Positions 32,142-41,014 of a DNA stretch of 64,000 nucleotides are shown here, one piece after another. The notes under the pieces were generated by a model. It was not told the origin of the DNA. It made no database searches and saw only the letters and a list, made by a program, of their open reading frames with translations. Within the stretch, counting starts at the first letter, position 1. Each line of letters starts with the position of its first letter. The stretch is from assembly GCF_001457635.1 (NCBI RefSeq), contig NZ_LN831051.1:992001-1056000 (forward strand), given 5' to 3'. The translations under genes were made by a program, and so were the position numbers. The stretch is from Streptococcus pneumoniae (GTDB lineage Bacteria; Bacillota; Bacilli; Lactobacillales; Streptococcaceae).

Positions 32142-32591
32142 ATGACACTAACAACCTTTTTATTACAAGCAGTAGCAAGTTTTCTTGCCATTATCACTTT
32201 TTTAATTGTACTCAATGTGCAACGGTCTATGCTCTTACCTGGAGGGATTTTGGGCATGACTGTCTGGCTAATCTATCTCTTGCTCAAGGAACCGACCAAT
32301 GTCATTGTAGCTACCTTCATTGCAGCCATTATTGGTTCTTGTGTCAGCCAGATTTTAAGTATTCTTTATAAGACACCTGCTGTGGTCTTTATCTTGGCCA
32401 TTTTGGCACCGCTGGTTCCAGGTTATCTCTCCTACCGAACAACTGCCTTTTTTGTGACAGGGGACTATAATAAAGCACTGGCAAGTGCGACCTTAGTTGT
32501 CATGTTGGCTTTGGTAATCTCTATTGGAATGGCTAGCGGAACAGTGATTCTCAGACTGTATCATTATATAAAAACACATCGAGTATCGTAG
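32142..32591 (+). CDS. Threonine/serine exporter family protein, C-terminal-half type (YjjB-like)
   Basis: 149 aa with four to five transmembrane helices and the conserved APLVPGYLSYR segment of the DUF3815/YjjB half of ThrE exporters. It is the obligate partner of the preceding gene. No terminator with a clear T-run follows; the DNA after it runs into an IS remnant. Confidence 0.84.
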   Translation: MTLTTFLLQAVASFLAIITFLIVLNVQRSMLLPGGILGMTVWLIYLLLKEPTNVIVATFIAAIIGSCVSQILSILYKTPAVVFILAILAPLVPGYLSYRTTAFFVTGDYNKALASATLVVMLALVISIGMASGTVILRLYHYIKTHRVS

Positions 32592-32646
32592 ACTTTACAG
32601 AAATAAAAGAATTTTCTGAAAAATGAGATAAATAAATTAACAACGC

Positions 32647-33279
32647 TTTCTATATGTGCGAGAATACCGCACTTATGAAGAAATTGCGGCTGATTTTGGT
32701 ATCCACGAAAGCAACTTACTCCGTCGGAGCCAATGGGTTGAAGTAACTCTTGTTCAAAGGTGGTGTTACGATTTCAAGAACTCCTCTCAGTTCTGAAGAC
32801 ACGGTAATGATTGATGCGACGGAAGTAAAAATCAATCGCCCTAAAAAAAACAATTAGCGAATGATTCTGGTAAAAAGAAATTTCACGCTATGAAGGCTCA
32901 AGCGATTGTCACAAGTCAAGGGAGAATTGTTTCTTTGGATATCGCTGTGAACTATTGTCATGATATGAAGTTGTTCAAAATGAGTCGCAGAAATATCGGA
33001 CAAGCTGGTAAAATCTTGGCTGACAGTGGTTATCAAGGGCTCATGAAGATATATCCTCAAGCACAAACTCCACGTAAATCCAGCAAACTCAAGCCGCTAA
33101 CAGTTGAAGATAAAGCCTATAACCATGCGCTATCTAAGGAGAGAAGCAAGGTTGAGAACATCTTTGTCAAAGTAAAAACGTTTAAAATGTTTTCAACAAC
33201 CTATCGAAATCATCGTAAACGCTTCGGATTACGAATGAATTTGATTGCTGGCATTATCAATCATGAACTAGGATTCTAG
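32647..33279 (+). pseudogene. IS1381-type (IS5 family) transposase remnant
   Basis: Reading all frames together gives the later part of an IS1381-like transposase: REYRTYEEIAADFGIHESN, then VEVTLVQ, then SSEDTVMIDATEVKINRPKK, then a clean 129-codon block (32890-33279) containing SLDIAVNYCHDMKL and ERSKVEN. Two lesions break it. One base appears added near 32758, and an A-run of eight at about 32843-32850, where I expect six, shifts it again. Together they restore the frame (+1 and +2). The 5' end of the element and a clear left inverted repeat are missing. Family assignment is from memory of the sequence. Confidence 0.8.
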
Positions 33280-33307
33280 TTTTGCAGGAAGTCTACTACT
33301 TTCCTTA

Positions 33308-33595
33308 TTGTCTGTAAATCTACTGACCTTGTTGTTTATCCCAGTCATGGTTTCTAGTTCGGGCTCAGAGTTTCAAAGTGGATGGCAAGAGCATCAATTG
33401 ATTGCTGAGAAGGTTAGTAAAACACTTGATAAGACATTTGATAAGGATGTCAGAGAAATTCCGACCAGTCAGTTTTATCAAAAATTTGTAGATGAGATGG
33501 GAAGGACTTACTCAGGAAATTTGATCCTCCAGGAGCTGATAACTGTGAATGGAGCTTATAAAGCTACTTATATCGGTGAACTCTCTAGCAACTAA
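33308..33595 (+). pseudogene. N-terminally truncated small membrane/secreted protein
   Basis: The frame is open from the IS boundary (about 33284) to TAA 33595. It reads as a hydrophobic stretch (AGSLLLSLLSVNLLTLLFIP) followed by about 80 polar residues (QHQLIAEKVSK-like helix, then TYSGNLILQELITVNGAYKATY). The hydrophobic part looks like a membrane anchor or signal sequence whose start lies under the IS. Only TTG/GTG-type starts without a ribosome site are available. I do not recognise the family. A good terminator follows, which suggests it was once a gene. Confidence 0.5.
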
Positions 33596-33622
33596 TCATT
33601 CTTTAAAATGATGACCAATAAG

Positions 33623-33652
33623 AGGCTTGATTTGGTGAATCAAGTCTTTTTT
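33623..33652 (+). terminator. Terminator before mvaS
   Basis: AGGCTTGATT pairs with AATCAAGTCT around TGGTG, then TTTT. Confidence 0.8.
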
Positions 33653-33672
33653 CTCTCTTTTACTGCCATTTG

Positions 33673-33681
33673 TGATAAAAT
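33673..33681 (+). promoter_or_regulatory. TG-extended -10 promoter of mvaS-mvaA
   Basis: TGATAAAAT, 45 bases before the mvaS ATG. Confidence 0.5.
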
Positions 33682-33725
33682 AGTATAGAACGATTTTTTA
33701 CATGAATGATAAAACAGAGGTAAAT

Positions 33726-34898
33726 ATGACAATCGGTATTGATAAGATTGGTTTTGCGACCAGTCAATATGTCTTGAAATTACAAGACTTAGCAGAAGCG
33801 AGGGGAATTGACCCTGAAAAATTAAGTAAAGGACTCTTACTCAAGGAATTGAGTATTGCGCCCCTAACTGAGGACATCGTGACCTTGGCGGCCAGTGCTA
33901 GTGACTCTATTTTAACTGAGCAAGAAAGACAAGAAGTTGACATGGTCATTGTGGCGACCGAGTCAGGAATTGACCAGAGTAAGGCTGCGGCCGTCTTTGT
34001 GCATGGCTTGCTGGGCATCCAGCCCTTTGCTCGTAGTTTCGAGATTAAAGAAGCCTGCTATGGGGCGACTGCTGCCCTCCATTATGCCAAATTGCATGTG
34101 GAAAATTCTCCGGAGTCCAAGGTCTTGGTCATTGCAAGTGATATTGCCAAATACGGTATTGAAACTCCGGGAGAACCCACTCAGGGTGCCGGAAGTGTGG
34201 CTATGTTGATTACACAAAATCCACGCATGATGGCCTTTAATAATGACAATGTAGCTCAGACCCGTGACATCATGGATTTCTGGCGACCAAATTACTCGAC
34301 AACTCCTTATGTAAATGGTGTCTATTCTACCCAACAATACTTGGATAGTTTGAAAACGACTTGGCTTGAATATCAAAAACGCTACCAGCTTACTTTGGAT
34401 GATTTTGCGGCTGTTTGTTTCCACTTGCCTTATCCTAAATTAGCGCTAAAAGGCTTGAAAAAAATCATGGATAAGAGCCTGCCTCAAGAGAAAAAAGACC
34501 TCTTACAAAAGCATTTTGACCAGTCTATTCTCTACAGTCAAAAGGTGGGGAATATCTACACAGGTTCACTTTTCCTTGGACTTTTGTCTCTCTTGGAAAA
34601 TACAGATAGCTTGAAAGCTGGGGATAAAATCGCCCTTTATAGTTACGGAAGTGGAGCTGTGGCTGAGTTCTTCAGTGGTGAATTGGTTGAAGGATATGAA
34701 GCTTATTTGGATAAAGACCGCTTGAACAAGCTCAACCAACGAACTGTCTTATCCGTTGCAGACTATGAAAAGGTCTTTTTTGAGGAAGTAAACTTGGATG
34801 AAACAAACTCTGCCCAGTTTGCTGGCTATGAAAATCAAGATTTTGCCTTGGTTGAAATTCTCGACCACCAACGCCGTTATAGCAAGGTTGAAAAATAA
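33726..34898 (+). CDS. mvaS: Hydroxymethylglutaryl-CoA synthase
   Basis: 390 aa enzyme of the mevalonate pathway, joining acetyl-CoA and acetoacetyl-CoA. The catalytic cysteine is Cys111 in EACYGATAALHYA. His in CFHLPYPKLALKG and the GNIYTGS motif are also present. I chose ATG 33726 (MTIGIDKIGF) with AGAGGT upstream over the earlier ATG at 33702. The stop shares a base with the mvaA start, so the two are coupled. Confidence 0.96.
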   Translation: MTIGIDKIGFATSQYVLKLQDLAEARGIDPEKLSKGLLLKELSIAPLTEDIVTLAASASDSILTEQERQEVDMVIVATESGIDQSKAAAVFVHGLLGIQPFARSFEIKEACYGATAALHYAKLHVENSPESKVLVIASDIAKYGIETPGEPTQGAGSVAMLITQNPRMMAFNNDNVAQTRDIMDFWRPNYSTTPYVNGVYSTQQYLDSLKTTWLEYQKRYQLTLDDFAAVCFHLPYPKLALKGLKKIMDKSLPQEKKDLLQKHFDQSILYSQKVGNIYTGSLFLGLLSLLENTDSLKAGDKIALYSYGSGAVAEFFSGELVEGYEAYLDKDRLNKLNQRTVLSVADYEKVFFEEVNLDETNSAQFAGYENQDFALVEILDHQRRYSKVEK

Positions 34899-36172
34899 TG
34901 AAGATAAGTTGGAATGGATTTTCTAAAAAATCATACCAAGAGCGCCTCGAGCTGTTAAAAGCTCAGGCGCTCCTTAGTCCTGAGAGACAAGCTAGTCTGG
35001 AGAAGGATGAACAGATGAGCGTGACTGTGGCAGACCAGCTGAGTGAGAATGTAGTGGGAACTTTTTCTCTGCCTTATTCACTGGTTCCGGAGGTACTTGT
35101 CAACGGTCAGGAATACACCGTTCCCTATGTGACAGAAGAACCCTCTGTGGTTGCGGCGGCCAGCTATGCCAGCAAAATCATCAAGCGTGCAGGTGGTTTT
35201 ACTGCACAAGTCCATCAGCGACAGATGATTGGGCAGGTAGCCCTTTATCAAGTTGCTAATCCTAAACTAGCGCAAGAGAAGATTGCCAGCAAGAAAGCGG
35301 AGCTCTTGGAGCTTGCCAATCAAGCCTATCCTTCTATCGTTAAACGTGGAGGTGGGGCGCGTGATCTGCATGTCGAGCAGATAAAAGGCGAACCAGACTT
35401 TCTCGTTGTTTATATTCATGTCGATACCCAGGAAGCCATGGGTGCCAATATGCTCAACACCATGCTGGAAGCCTTGAAACCAGTCTTAGAAGAACTCAGT
35501 CAGGGACAGAGTCTCATGGGAATCCTGTCCAACTACGCGACCGATTCTCTGGTGACTGCAAGCTGTCGCATCGCCTTTCGCTACTTGAGCCGCCAAAAGG
35601 ATCAAGGACGAGAGATTGCGGAGAAAATTGCGTTGGCTAGTCAGTTTGCGCAGGCTGATCCTTACCGAGCTGCTACTCATAATAAAGGAATTTTTAATGG
35701 TATTGATGCGATTTTGATTGCCACTGGTAATGACTGGCGTGCCATCGAAGCTGGGGCCCATGCCTTTGCCAGTCGAGATGGACGCTATCAAGGTCTTAGT
35801 TGCTGGACGCTGGACCTTGAAAGAGAAGAATTGGTCGGTGAGATGACCCTGCCCATGCCTGTAGCGACTAAGGGTGGCTCTATCGGCCTCAACCCACGTG
35901 TAGCTCTCAGTCATGATCTACTAGGAAATCCTTCTGCCAGAGAATTAGCCCAGATTATCGTGTCCATCGGTCTTGCCCAAAATTTTGCAGCCCTCAAAGC
36001 CTTGGTAAGTACGGGCATCCAGCAAGGCCACATGAAACTACAGGCCAAATCCCTAGCTCTCCTAGCTGGGGCTAGTGAATCTGAAGTTGCTCCCCTAGTA
36101 GAGCGCCTCATCTCAGATAAAACCTTTAACCTAGAGACAGCCCAGCGCTATCTCGAAAATTTAAGATCATAA
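34898..36172 (+). CDS. mvaA: Hydroxymethylglutaryl-CoA reductase (class II)
   Basis: 424 aa. It reduces HMG-CoA to mevalonate (or works with NADH in class II enzymes). Conserved segments are the ENVVGTFSLPYSL substrate loop, VVAAASYASKI, and EAMGANMLNTMLE (cofactor-binding region). The length suits bacterial class II enzymes. It forms a two-gene operon with mvaS, and the downstream terminator is shared with the convergent scrR. Confidence 0.95.
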   Translation: MKISWNGFSKKSYQERLELLKAQALLSPERQASLEKDEQMSVTVADQLSENVVGTFSLPYSLVPEVLVNGQEYTVPYVTEEPSVVAAASYASKIIKRAGGFTAQVHQRQMIGQVALYQVANPKLAQEKIASKKAELLELANQAYPSIVKRGGGARDLHVEQIKGEPDFLVVYIHVDTQEAMGANMLNTMLEALKPVLEELSQGQSLMGILSNYATDSLVTASCRIAFRYLSRQKDQGREIAEKIALASQFAQADPYRAATHNKGIFNGIDAILIATGNDWRAIEAGAHAFASRDGRYQGLSCWTLDLEREELVGEMTLPMPVATKGGSIGLNPRVALSHDLLGNPSARELAQIIVSIGLAQNFAALKALVSTGIQQGHMKLQAKSLALLAGASESEVAPLVERLISDKTFNLETAQRYLENLRS

Positions 36173-36201
36173 AAACTCAGACGAATCGGTCTGAGTTTTC
36201 T
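36171..36201. terminator. Bidirectional terminator between mvaA and scrR
   Basis: AAAACTCAGAC pairs with GTCTGAGTTTT around a short loop. A-run on the left and T-run on the right let it serve both convergent transcripts. Confidence 0.85.
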
Positions 36202-36206
36202 TGTGT

Positions 36207-37172
36207 TTAAATACTTTTTCCTGGTAATAGTGTAACTGGTAAGAAGTAACCAGTTGTGGCGACTTCCTTGCCTTCAATCTTTTGCAAGAGAAGATCAATA
36301 GTGAGACAAGCAATCTCTTCCAAAGGTTGCTTGATAGTAGCCAATTGAGGGTAGTAATTTTCGATAAAGTAGGTCCCATCATAGCCGATAACCTTGAGCT
36401 CTTTTGGGACAGAAATGCCCAATTCTTGAGCGATTTTAATGATCAGAATAGCTGTCAAATCATCCGAAGCAAAAATGGCATCTGGTTTTTCCCGGGTCAA
36501 GATATTCTTGATTTCCATTTCTTTTCTGACGGGAGAAAAGTCACTGGAAACATTGATAATAGGAGCTTTTGGGAGTACGGATGCAAAACCAGCGTGGCGC
36601 AGTCCGGTTGGCGAATTGGAATTGTCATTCCCTGTAATCATGATGATAGACTGGGCACCTGTCTTGACCAAGGTTTGGGCAGCAAGAACCCCACCAGCAT
36701 AGTTGTCAGAGGAGACAACAGGGATGTCTGGCGATAGGTTTCGGTCAAAGGAAATAATCGGCGCTGTCACACGATTGTAGTCTTCGATTCCTAGGTTGTG
36801 ACTACCAGAAATGATGCCGTCTACCTGATTGGCTTCCAACATTTCGATGTATTCGCGTTCCTTCTCAGAATCATGTTCACTGTTGCAGATGATGGTCTTG
36901 TAACCATTTTTGAAGAGTTGGTGTTCCAATTTATCAATCAATTCTGCATAGAAAACATTGGAAATATTGGGGAAAATCAAGCCGATTAACTTAGCTGATT
37001 TTCCTTGCAGACTACGAGCCAGGTTGTTGGGTTTATAGCTTAATTCTCTCATGGCTTCATTGACTTTTTGGATGGTTTTCTCAGATAGATACCCTTTTTT
37101 ATTGATAACCCGAGAAACGGTAGTAGGACTGACGCCTGCAAGTTTGGCGACATCAGTTAGTTTTGCGACCAT
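36207..37172 (-). CDS. scrR: Sucrose operon repressor ScrR (LacI family)
   Basis: 321 aa. The N-terminal helix-turn-helix is LTDVAKLAGVSPTTVSRVIN (residues 5-24), with the hinge LSYKPNNLARSL. A periplasmic-binding-protein-like sugar domain follows. It overlaps the end of scrB by 20 bases, so repressor and hydrolase are made from one minus-strand transcript. It should control both this operon and the divergent scrA. Confidence 0.93.
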   Translation of the reverse strand: MVAKLTDVAKLAGVSPTTVSRVINKKGYLSEKTIQKVNEAMRELSYKPNNLARSLQGKSAKLIGLIFPNISNVFYAELIDKLEHQLFKNGYKTIICNSEHDSEKEREYIEMLEANQVDGIISGSHNLGIEDYNRVTAPIISFDRNLSPDIPVVSSDNYAGGVLAAQTLVKTGAQSIIMITGNDNSNSPTGLRHAGFASVLPKAPIINVSSDFSPVRKEMEIKNILTREKPDAIFASDDLTAILIIKIAQELGISVPKELKVIGYDGTYFIENYYPQLATIKQPLEEIACLTIDLLLQKIEGKEVATTGYFLPVTLLPGKSI

Positions 37173-38607
37173 AATCTAATTCATAGTAAGTTCCAGTTGG
37201 GTTTCCAGATTTGATCAGGATACCATTTTGGTCCGCATGTGGGAAGACACGACCAGAAAATACTTTTTCTCCTTTATTGATGAAAATTTCAAAGACAGAG
37301 TTATCGATGAAGATTGTAGCAGTAGTAGCCTGATTCTCGATAGGGCAAGAACGAGTTGTCCCAAATTCTTGGGCATACTGTTCTCCAGCCTGGCTACGAT
37401 CCACTGTCACTTGACCGTTTACAAGGTCAAAGTTGATTGAAAGTCCCTTACCTTCTTTATCAGCAAGTAAGACAATCTCGCTCTGGCTATTAGCTTCCAA
37501 GTTGAGTTCAAGTTCGTAAGTGTTCTTGGTTTGGGAACGGTTTGAGAAGGCTTCTTCAGAAGCACGAAGGTCCTTAATAGCAGCGACTGGATACTGGTAG
37601 AGCTTGTCGTCTTTGATAGTGAGTTCCTTGACCAAAGAGAAGGTTCCTTGGTGATCAAAACAGTCAGATGGGTAAGAAACATCTGGCAAACCAAGCCAGC
37701 TAACTGCTAGAGCACGCCCATCAGGAGCGTTGAAGGCTTGAGTTGCATAGGCTTCGAAACCGTAATCCATGTTTTGAAGTTGAGACACATCTACCATTTT
37801 GGCATTTTTAGGGTCAAAGGAAGCCCCAATCTTATACATATTTGGAAAGATATTATCGTAGTCTAGAACTTTCTTATCCAATCCTTGTGGACAGTAGAGA
37901 AGGACAGGCTGTTCCTCTACAAAGACCAGATTAGGACATTCCATCATGTAGGCAGTACGGTCGTTAGCAAAGTCAAGGTCGCCAACTGCTTGCCAGTTTG
38001 TGTAGTCGTTATTGACAGCCTTGTAGAGACGGACGAAGCCTTTTTTCTCCAAGTCCTGTCCACCGACGACAGCATAGTATTGACCTTTAAAGTTAAAAAT
38101 TTGTGGATCGCGGAAGTGGTCAGTAGAGTCTGCTGGCTGGTCAATCAAGATCTTGTCAATCTTTGTAATCTTACCCTCCTTGTCCATCAAAGCACCGATC
38201 TGGTATGGGTGACGGATCCAGTTTTCATCGCGAACATTTCCTGTATAAAATAGGAATAAGTTATCGCCAAATTGCATGGCAGAACCAGAGTAGGCACCGT
38301 GGCTATCTAATGGAGTATCTGGTAAAACTTTGATTCCAGTTTCTTTAAAGTGAACCAAATCATCACTTTCTAGCTGTGCCCAAGATTTCAAACCGTGGGC
38401 TGCACCAAAAGGAAAATTCTGGTAAAAGAGGATCCACTTGCCATCAAAGTAAGAAAAGCCATTTGGGTCGTTGAGAAGTCCTGTTTTTGGCTCAACATGG
38501 TAATGAGTATGCCATGGAGATTGTGCCATATTTTCCTTTATATGTTGAATTTCTTCTTGCGTCCAATCTTGATAAAGTCTGTAACGACGCTCAGTTGTCC
38601 ATTCCAT
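37153..38607 (-). CDS. scrB: Sucrose-6-phosphate hydrolase
   Basis: 484 aa GH32 enzyme splitting sucrose-6-phosphate into glucose-6-phosphate and fructose. The nucleophile is in LNDPNGFSY, the transition-state Asp in FRDPQIF, and the acid/base Glu in MECPNL. The C-terminal beta-sandwich domain is complete. ATG 38607 is preceded by GGAGG. Expressed leftward with scrR. Confidence 0.95.
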   Translation of the reverse strand: MEWTTERRYRLYQDWTQEEIQHIKENMAQSPWHTHYHVEPKTGLLNDPNGFSYFDGKWILFYQNFPFGAAHGLKSWAQLESDDLVHFKETGIKVLPDTPLDSHGAYSGSAMQFGDNLFLFYTGNVRDENWIRHPYQIGALMDKEGKITKIDKILIDQPADSTDHFRDPQIFNFKGQYYAVVGGQDLEKKGFVRLYKAVNNDYTNWQAVGDLDFANDRTAYMMECPNLVFVEEQPVLLYCPQGLDKKVLDYDNIFPNMYKIGASFDPKNAKMVDVSQLQNMDYGFEAYATQAFNAPDGRALAVSWLGLPDVSYPSDCFDHQGTFSLVKELTIKDDKLYQYPVAAIKDLRASEEAFSNRSQTKNTYELELNLEANSQSEIVLLADKEGKGLSINFDLVNGQVTVDRSQAGEQYAQEFGTTRSCPIENQATTATIFIDNSVFEIFINKGEKVFSGRVFPHADQNGILIKSGNPTGTYYELDYGRKTN

Positions 38608-38636
38608 TCATTCCTCCAAAAATCTTATCACTTTTA

Positions 38637-38665
38637 ATAGTAACTGTTTTCGATAAAAAATGCAA
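38637..38665 (-). promoter_or_regulatory. Promoter of scrB-scrR
   Basis: On the minus strand TTGCAT, 17-base spacer, TACTAT, about 30 bases before the scrB ATG. The spacer holds the near-palindrome TTTTATCGAAAA, a candidate ScrR operator. The rest of the 375-base scrB-scrA gap (38670-38880) is AT-rich and shows no other feature to me. Confidence 0.6.
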
Positions 38666-38885
38666 GCCTTTTATGTTAAAAAAGAGGAAAAACTGTCAAA
38701 CGATTATCATAAAATAAATACAGGAAATCAATCAAATTTTTACGAAAATGTGAAAGATAATGAAATAAAATACTTTTTAACCAAGGTTTCAAACTTATTT
38801 TTCAAGGAATTCCTGATGAAACAGTCAAAAACAATCAATCTAAAGCTTGCCCACTAAGTGGATAGAATATTTTTATGCAAAACGC

Positions 38886-38913
38886 TTGACATATTTTTAA
38901 AACATGATAAAAT
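38886..38913 (+). promoter_or_regulatory. Promoter of scrA
   Basis: TTGACA, 16-base spacer, TAAAAT with TG-extension (TGATAAAAT), 70 bases before the scrA ATG. Confidence 0.75.
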
Positions 38914-38930
38914 AATAGTCGTAAGGGCGA

Positions 38931-38946
38931 ATAAAATCGCTTTCAA
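38931..38946. promoter_or_regulatory. Candidate catabolite-response (cre) or ScrR operator site
   Basis: ATAAAATCGCTTTCAA. Its reverse complement TTGAAAGCGATTTTAT matches the CcpA cre consensus WTGNNARCGNWWWCAW with one mismatch. It lies just downstream of the scrA -10 box, where binding would block elongation. Confidence 0.5.
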
Positions 38947-38982
38947 ACAAGAACAAAATGTTATATAAGGAGATTTTTGCAA

Positions 38983-40866
38983 ATGAACAATCAGGAAATT
39001 GCAAAAAAAGTCATCGATGCCTTGGGCGGACGTGAAAATGTCAATAGTGTTGCCCACTGTGCGACTCGTCTACGTGTCATGGTCAAAGATGAAGAGAAAA
39101 TCAATAAAGAAGTGATTGAGAACTTGGAAAAAGTTCAAGGTGCTTTCTTTAACTCAGGGCAATACCAAATTATCTTTGGTACAGGTACAGTTAACAAAAT
39201 GTACGATGAAGTTGTTGTACTTGGATTACCAACATCATCTAAGGATGACATGAAAGCAGAAGTTGCTAAACAAGGGAACTGGTTCCAACGTGCTATCCGT
39301 ACTTTTGGTGATGTTTTCGTTCCAATCATCCCAGTTATCGTAGCGACAGGTCTCTTCATGGGTGTGCGTGGTCTTTTCAACGCTCTTGAAATGCCACTTC
39401 CAGGTGACTTTGCAACTTACACACAAATCTTGACAGATACAGCCTTCATCATCTTGCCAGGTTTGGTTGTGTGGTCAACCTTCCGTGTATTTGGTGGAAA
39501 TCCTGCCGTTGGTATCGTTCTTGGTATGATGCTTGTCTCTGGCTCACTTCCAAACGCTTGGGCAGTTGCTCAAGGTGGTGAAGTAACAGCGATGAACTTT
39601 TTTGGTTTCATCCCTGTTGTTGGTTTGCAAGGTTCCGTTCTTCCAGCCTTCATCATCGGGGTTGTCGGAGCTAAATTTGAAAAAGCTGTCCGCAAGGTTG
39701 TTCCAGATGTCATTGACCTCTTGGTAACACCATTCGTGACACTTTTGGTCATGTCTATCCTTGGACTCTTTGTCATTGGACCAGTTTTCCACGTTGTTGA
39801 AAACTACATCCTTATTGCTACAAAAGCGATTCTTAGCATGCCATTTGGTCTTGGTGGTTTCTTGATTGGTGGGGTTCACCAATTGATCGTCGTGTCAGGT
39901 GTGCACCACATCTTCAACTTGCTTGAAGTGCAATTACTTGCTGCTGACCATGCTAACCCATTCAACGCTATCATCACAGCTGCTATGACAGCTCAAGGTG
40001 CTGCTACTGTTGCGGTTGGTGTTAAAACAAAAAATCCAAAACTGAAAACACTTGCTTTCCCGGCTGCTCTTTCTGCCTTCCTAGGTATTACAGAGCCTGC
40101 TATCTTCGGGGTGAACTTGCGCTTCCGTAAACCATTCTTCCTTTCATTGATTGCTGGTGCAATCGGTGGTGGATTGGCTTCTATCCTTGGACTTGCTGGT
40201 ACTGGTAATGGTATCACCATCATCCCTGGTACAATGCTTTATGTTGGTAACGGACAACTTCCACAATACCTTCTTATGGTAGCTGTATCATTTGCCCTTG
40301 GTTTTGCTCTTACTTACATGTTTGGTTACGAAGATGAAGTAGACGCAACTGCAGCTGCAAAACAAGCTGAAGTGGCTGAAGAAAAAGAAGAAGTTGCGCC
40401 AGCAGCTCTTCAAAATGAAACACTTGTAACTCCTATCGTCGGTGATGTTGTCGCTCTTGCTGATGTCAATGACCCAGTCTTCTCAAGTGGAGCTATGGGA
40501 CAAGGTATCGCTGTGAAACCAAGCCAAGGCGTGGTCTATGCACCAGCTGATGCTGAAGTTTCAATTGCCTTTCCAACAGGGCACGCTTTTGGTTTGAAAA
40601 CAAGAAATGGTGCTGAAGTTTTGATTCACGTTGGTATTGACACTGTATCTATGAACGGTGACGGTTTTGAAGCAAAAGTTGCTCAAGGTGATAAGGTGAA
40701 AGCTGGCGATGTTCTTGGAACATTTGACTCAAACAAAATCGCTGCAGCTGGACTTGATGATACAACAATGGTTATCGTTACAAATACAGGTGACTACGCT
40801 TCAGTAGCTCCAGTCGCAACAGGTTCAGTTGCGAAGGGGGATGCTGTGATCGAAGTGAAAATCTAA
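38983..40866 (+). CDS. scrA: Sucrose-specific PTS transporter, EIIBCA
   Basis: 627 aa. Domain order is IIB (phospho-cysteine Cys26 in HCATRLRV), a ten-helix IIC membrane domain (about 105-455), an acidic-alanine linker, and IIA at the C-terminus (phospho-histidine His549 in LIHVGIDT). It imports and phosphorylates sucrose to sucrose-6-phosphate, the substrate of ScrB. ATG 38983 lies nine bases after AAGGAG. A TTG six bases earlier is less likely. It is the first gene of the rightward arm and has its own terminator. Confidence 0.95.
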   Translation: MNNQEIAKKVIDALGGRENVNSVAHCATRLRVMVKDEEKINKEVIENLEKVQGAFFNSGQYQIIFGTGTVNKMYDEVVVLGLPTSSKDDMKAEVAKQGNWFQRAIRTFGDVFVPIIPVIVATGLFMGVRGLFNALEMPLPGDFATYTQILTDTAFIILPGLVVWSTFRVFGGNPAVGIVLGMMLVSGSLPNAWAVAQGGEVTAMNFFGFIPVVGLQGSVLPAFIIGVVGAKFEKAVRKVVPDVIDLLVTPFVTLLVMSILGLFVIGPVFHVVENYILIATKAILSMPFGLGGFLIGGVHQLIVVSGVHHIFNLLEVQLLAADHANPFNAIITAAMTAQGAATVAVGVKTKNPKLKTLAFPAALSAFLGITEPAIFGVNLRFRKPFFLSLIAGAIGGGLASILGLAGTGNGITIIPGTMLYVGNGQLPQYLLMVAVSFALGFALTYMFGYEDEVDATAAAKQAEVAEEKEEVAPAALQNETLVTPIVGDVVALADVNDPVFSSGAMGQGIAVKPSQGVVYAPADAEVSIAFPTGHAFGLKTRNGAEVLIHVGIDTVSMNGDGFEAKVAQGDKVKAGDVLGTFDSNKIAAAGLDDTTMVIVTNTGDYASVAPVATGSVAKGDAVIEVKI

Positions 40867-40884
40867 TCAATCCTCTCTAATGTG

Positions 40885-40917
40885 AAAACGAACAAATGAC
40901 ATGTTTGTTCGTTTTTA
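40885..40917 (+). terminator. Terminator after scrA
   Basis: AAAACGAACAAA pairs with TTTGTTCGTTTT, with T-run. Confidence 0.85.
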
Positions 40918-40978
40918 TTAGATAGTAAGATTTACAGAGGAAAATCTAAAAAATAGAGACATTTAGACTTTCGAAGTA

Positions 40979-40987
40979 TGCTATAAT
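40979..40987 (+). promoter_or_regulatory. TG-extended -10 promoter of scrK
   Basis: TGCTATAAT, 28 bases before the scrK ATG. With the scrA terminator upstream, scrK probably has its own transcript. Confidence 0.6.
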
Positions 40988-41014
40988 AAAGAAAATAAAA
41001 ACAAGAGGTTTATC

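Noticed and set aside
32142..32591. Truncated or frameshifted ThrE
   Set aside because: ThrE-type exporters of this group are normally encoded as two genes, and both halves have complete ends here.
33963..34424. 153-codon minus-strand ORF inside mvaS
   Set aside because: It is a shadow of the strongly conserved mvaS frame.
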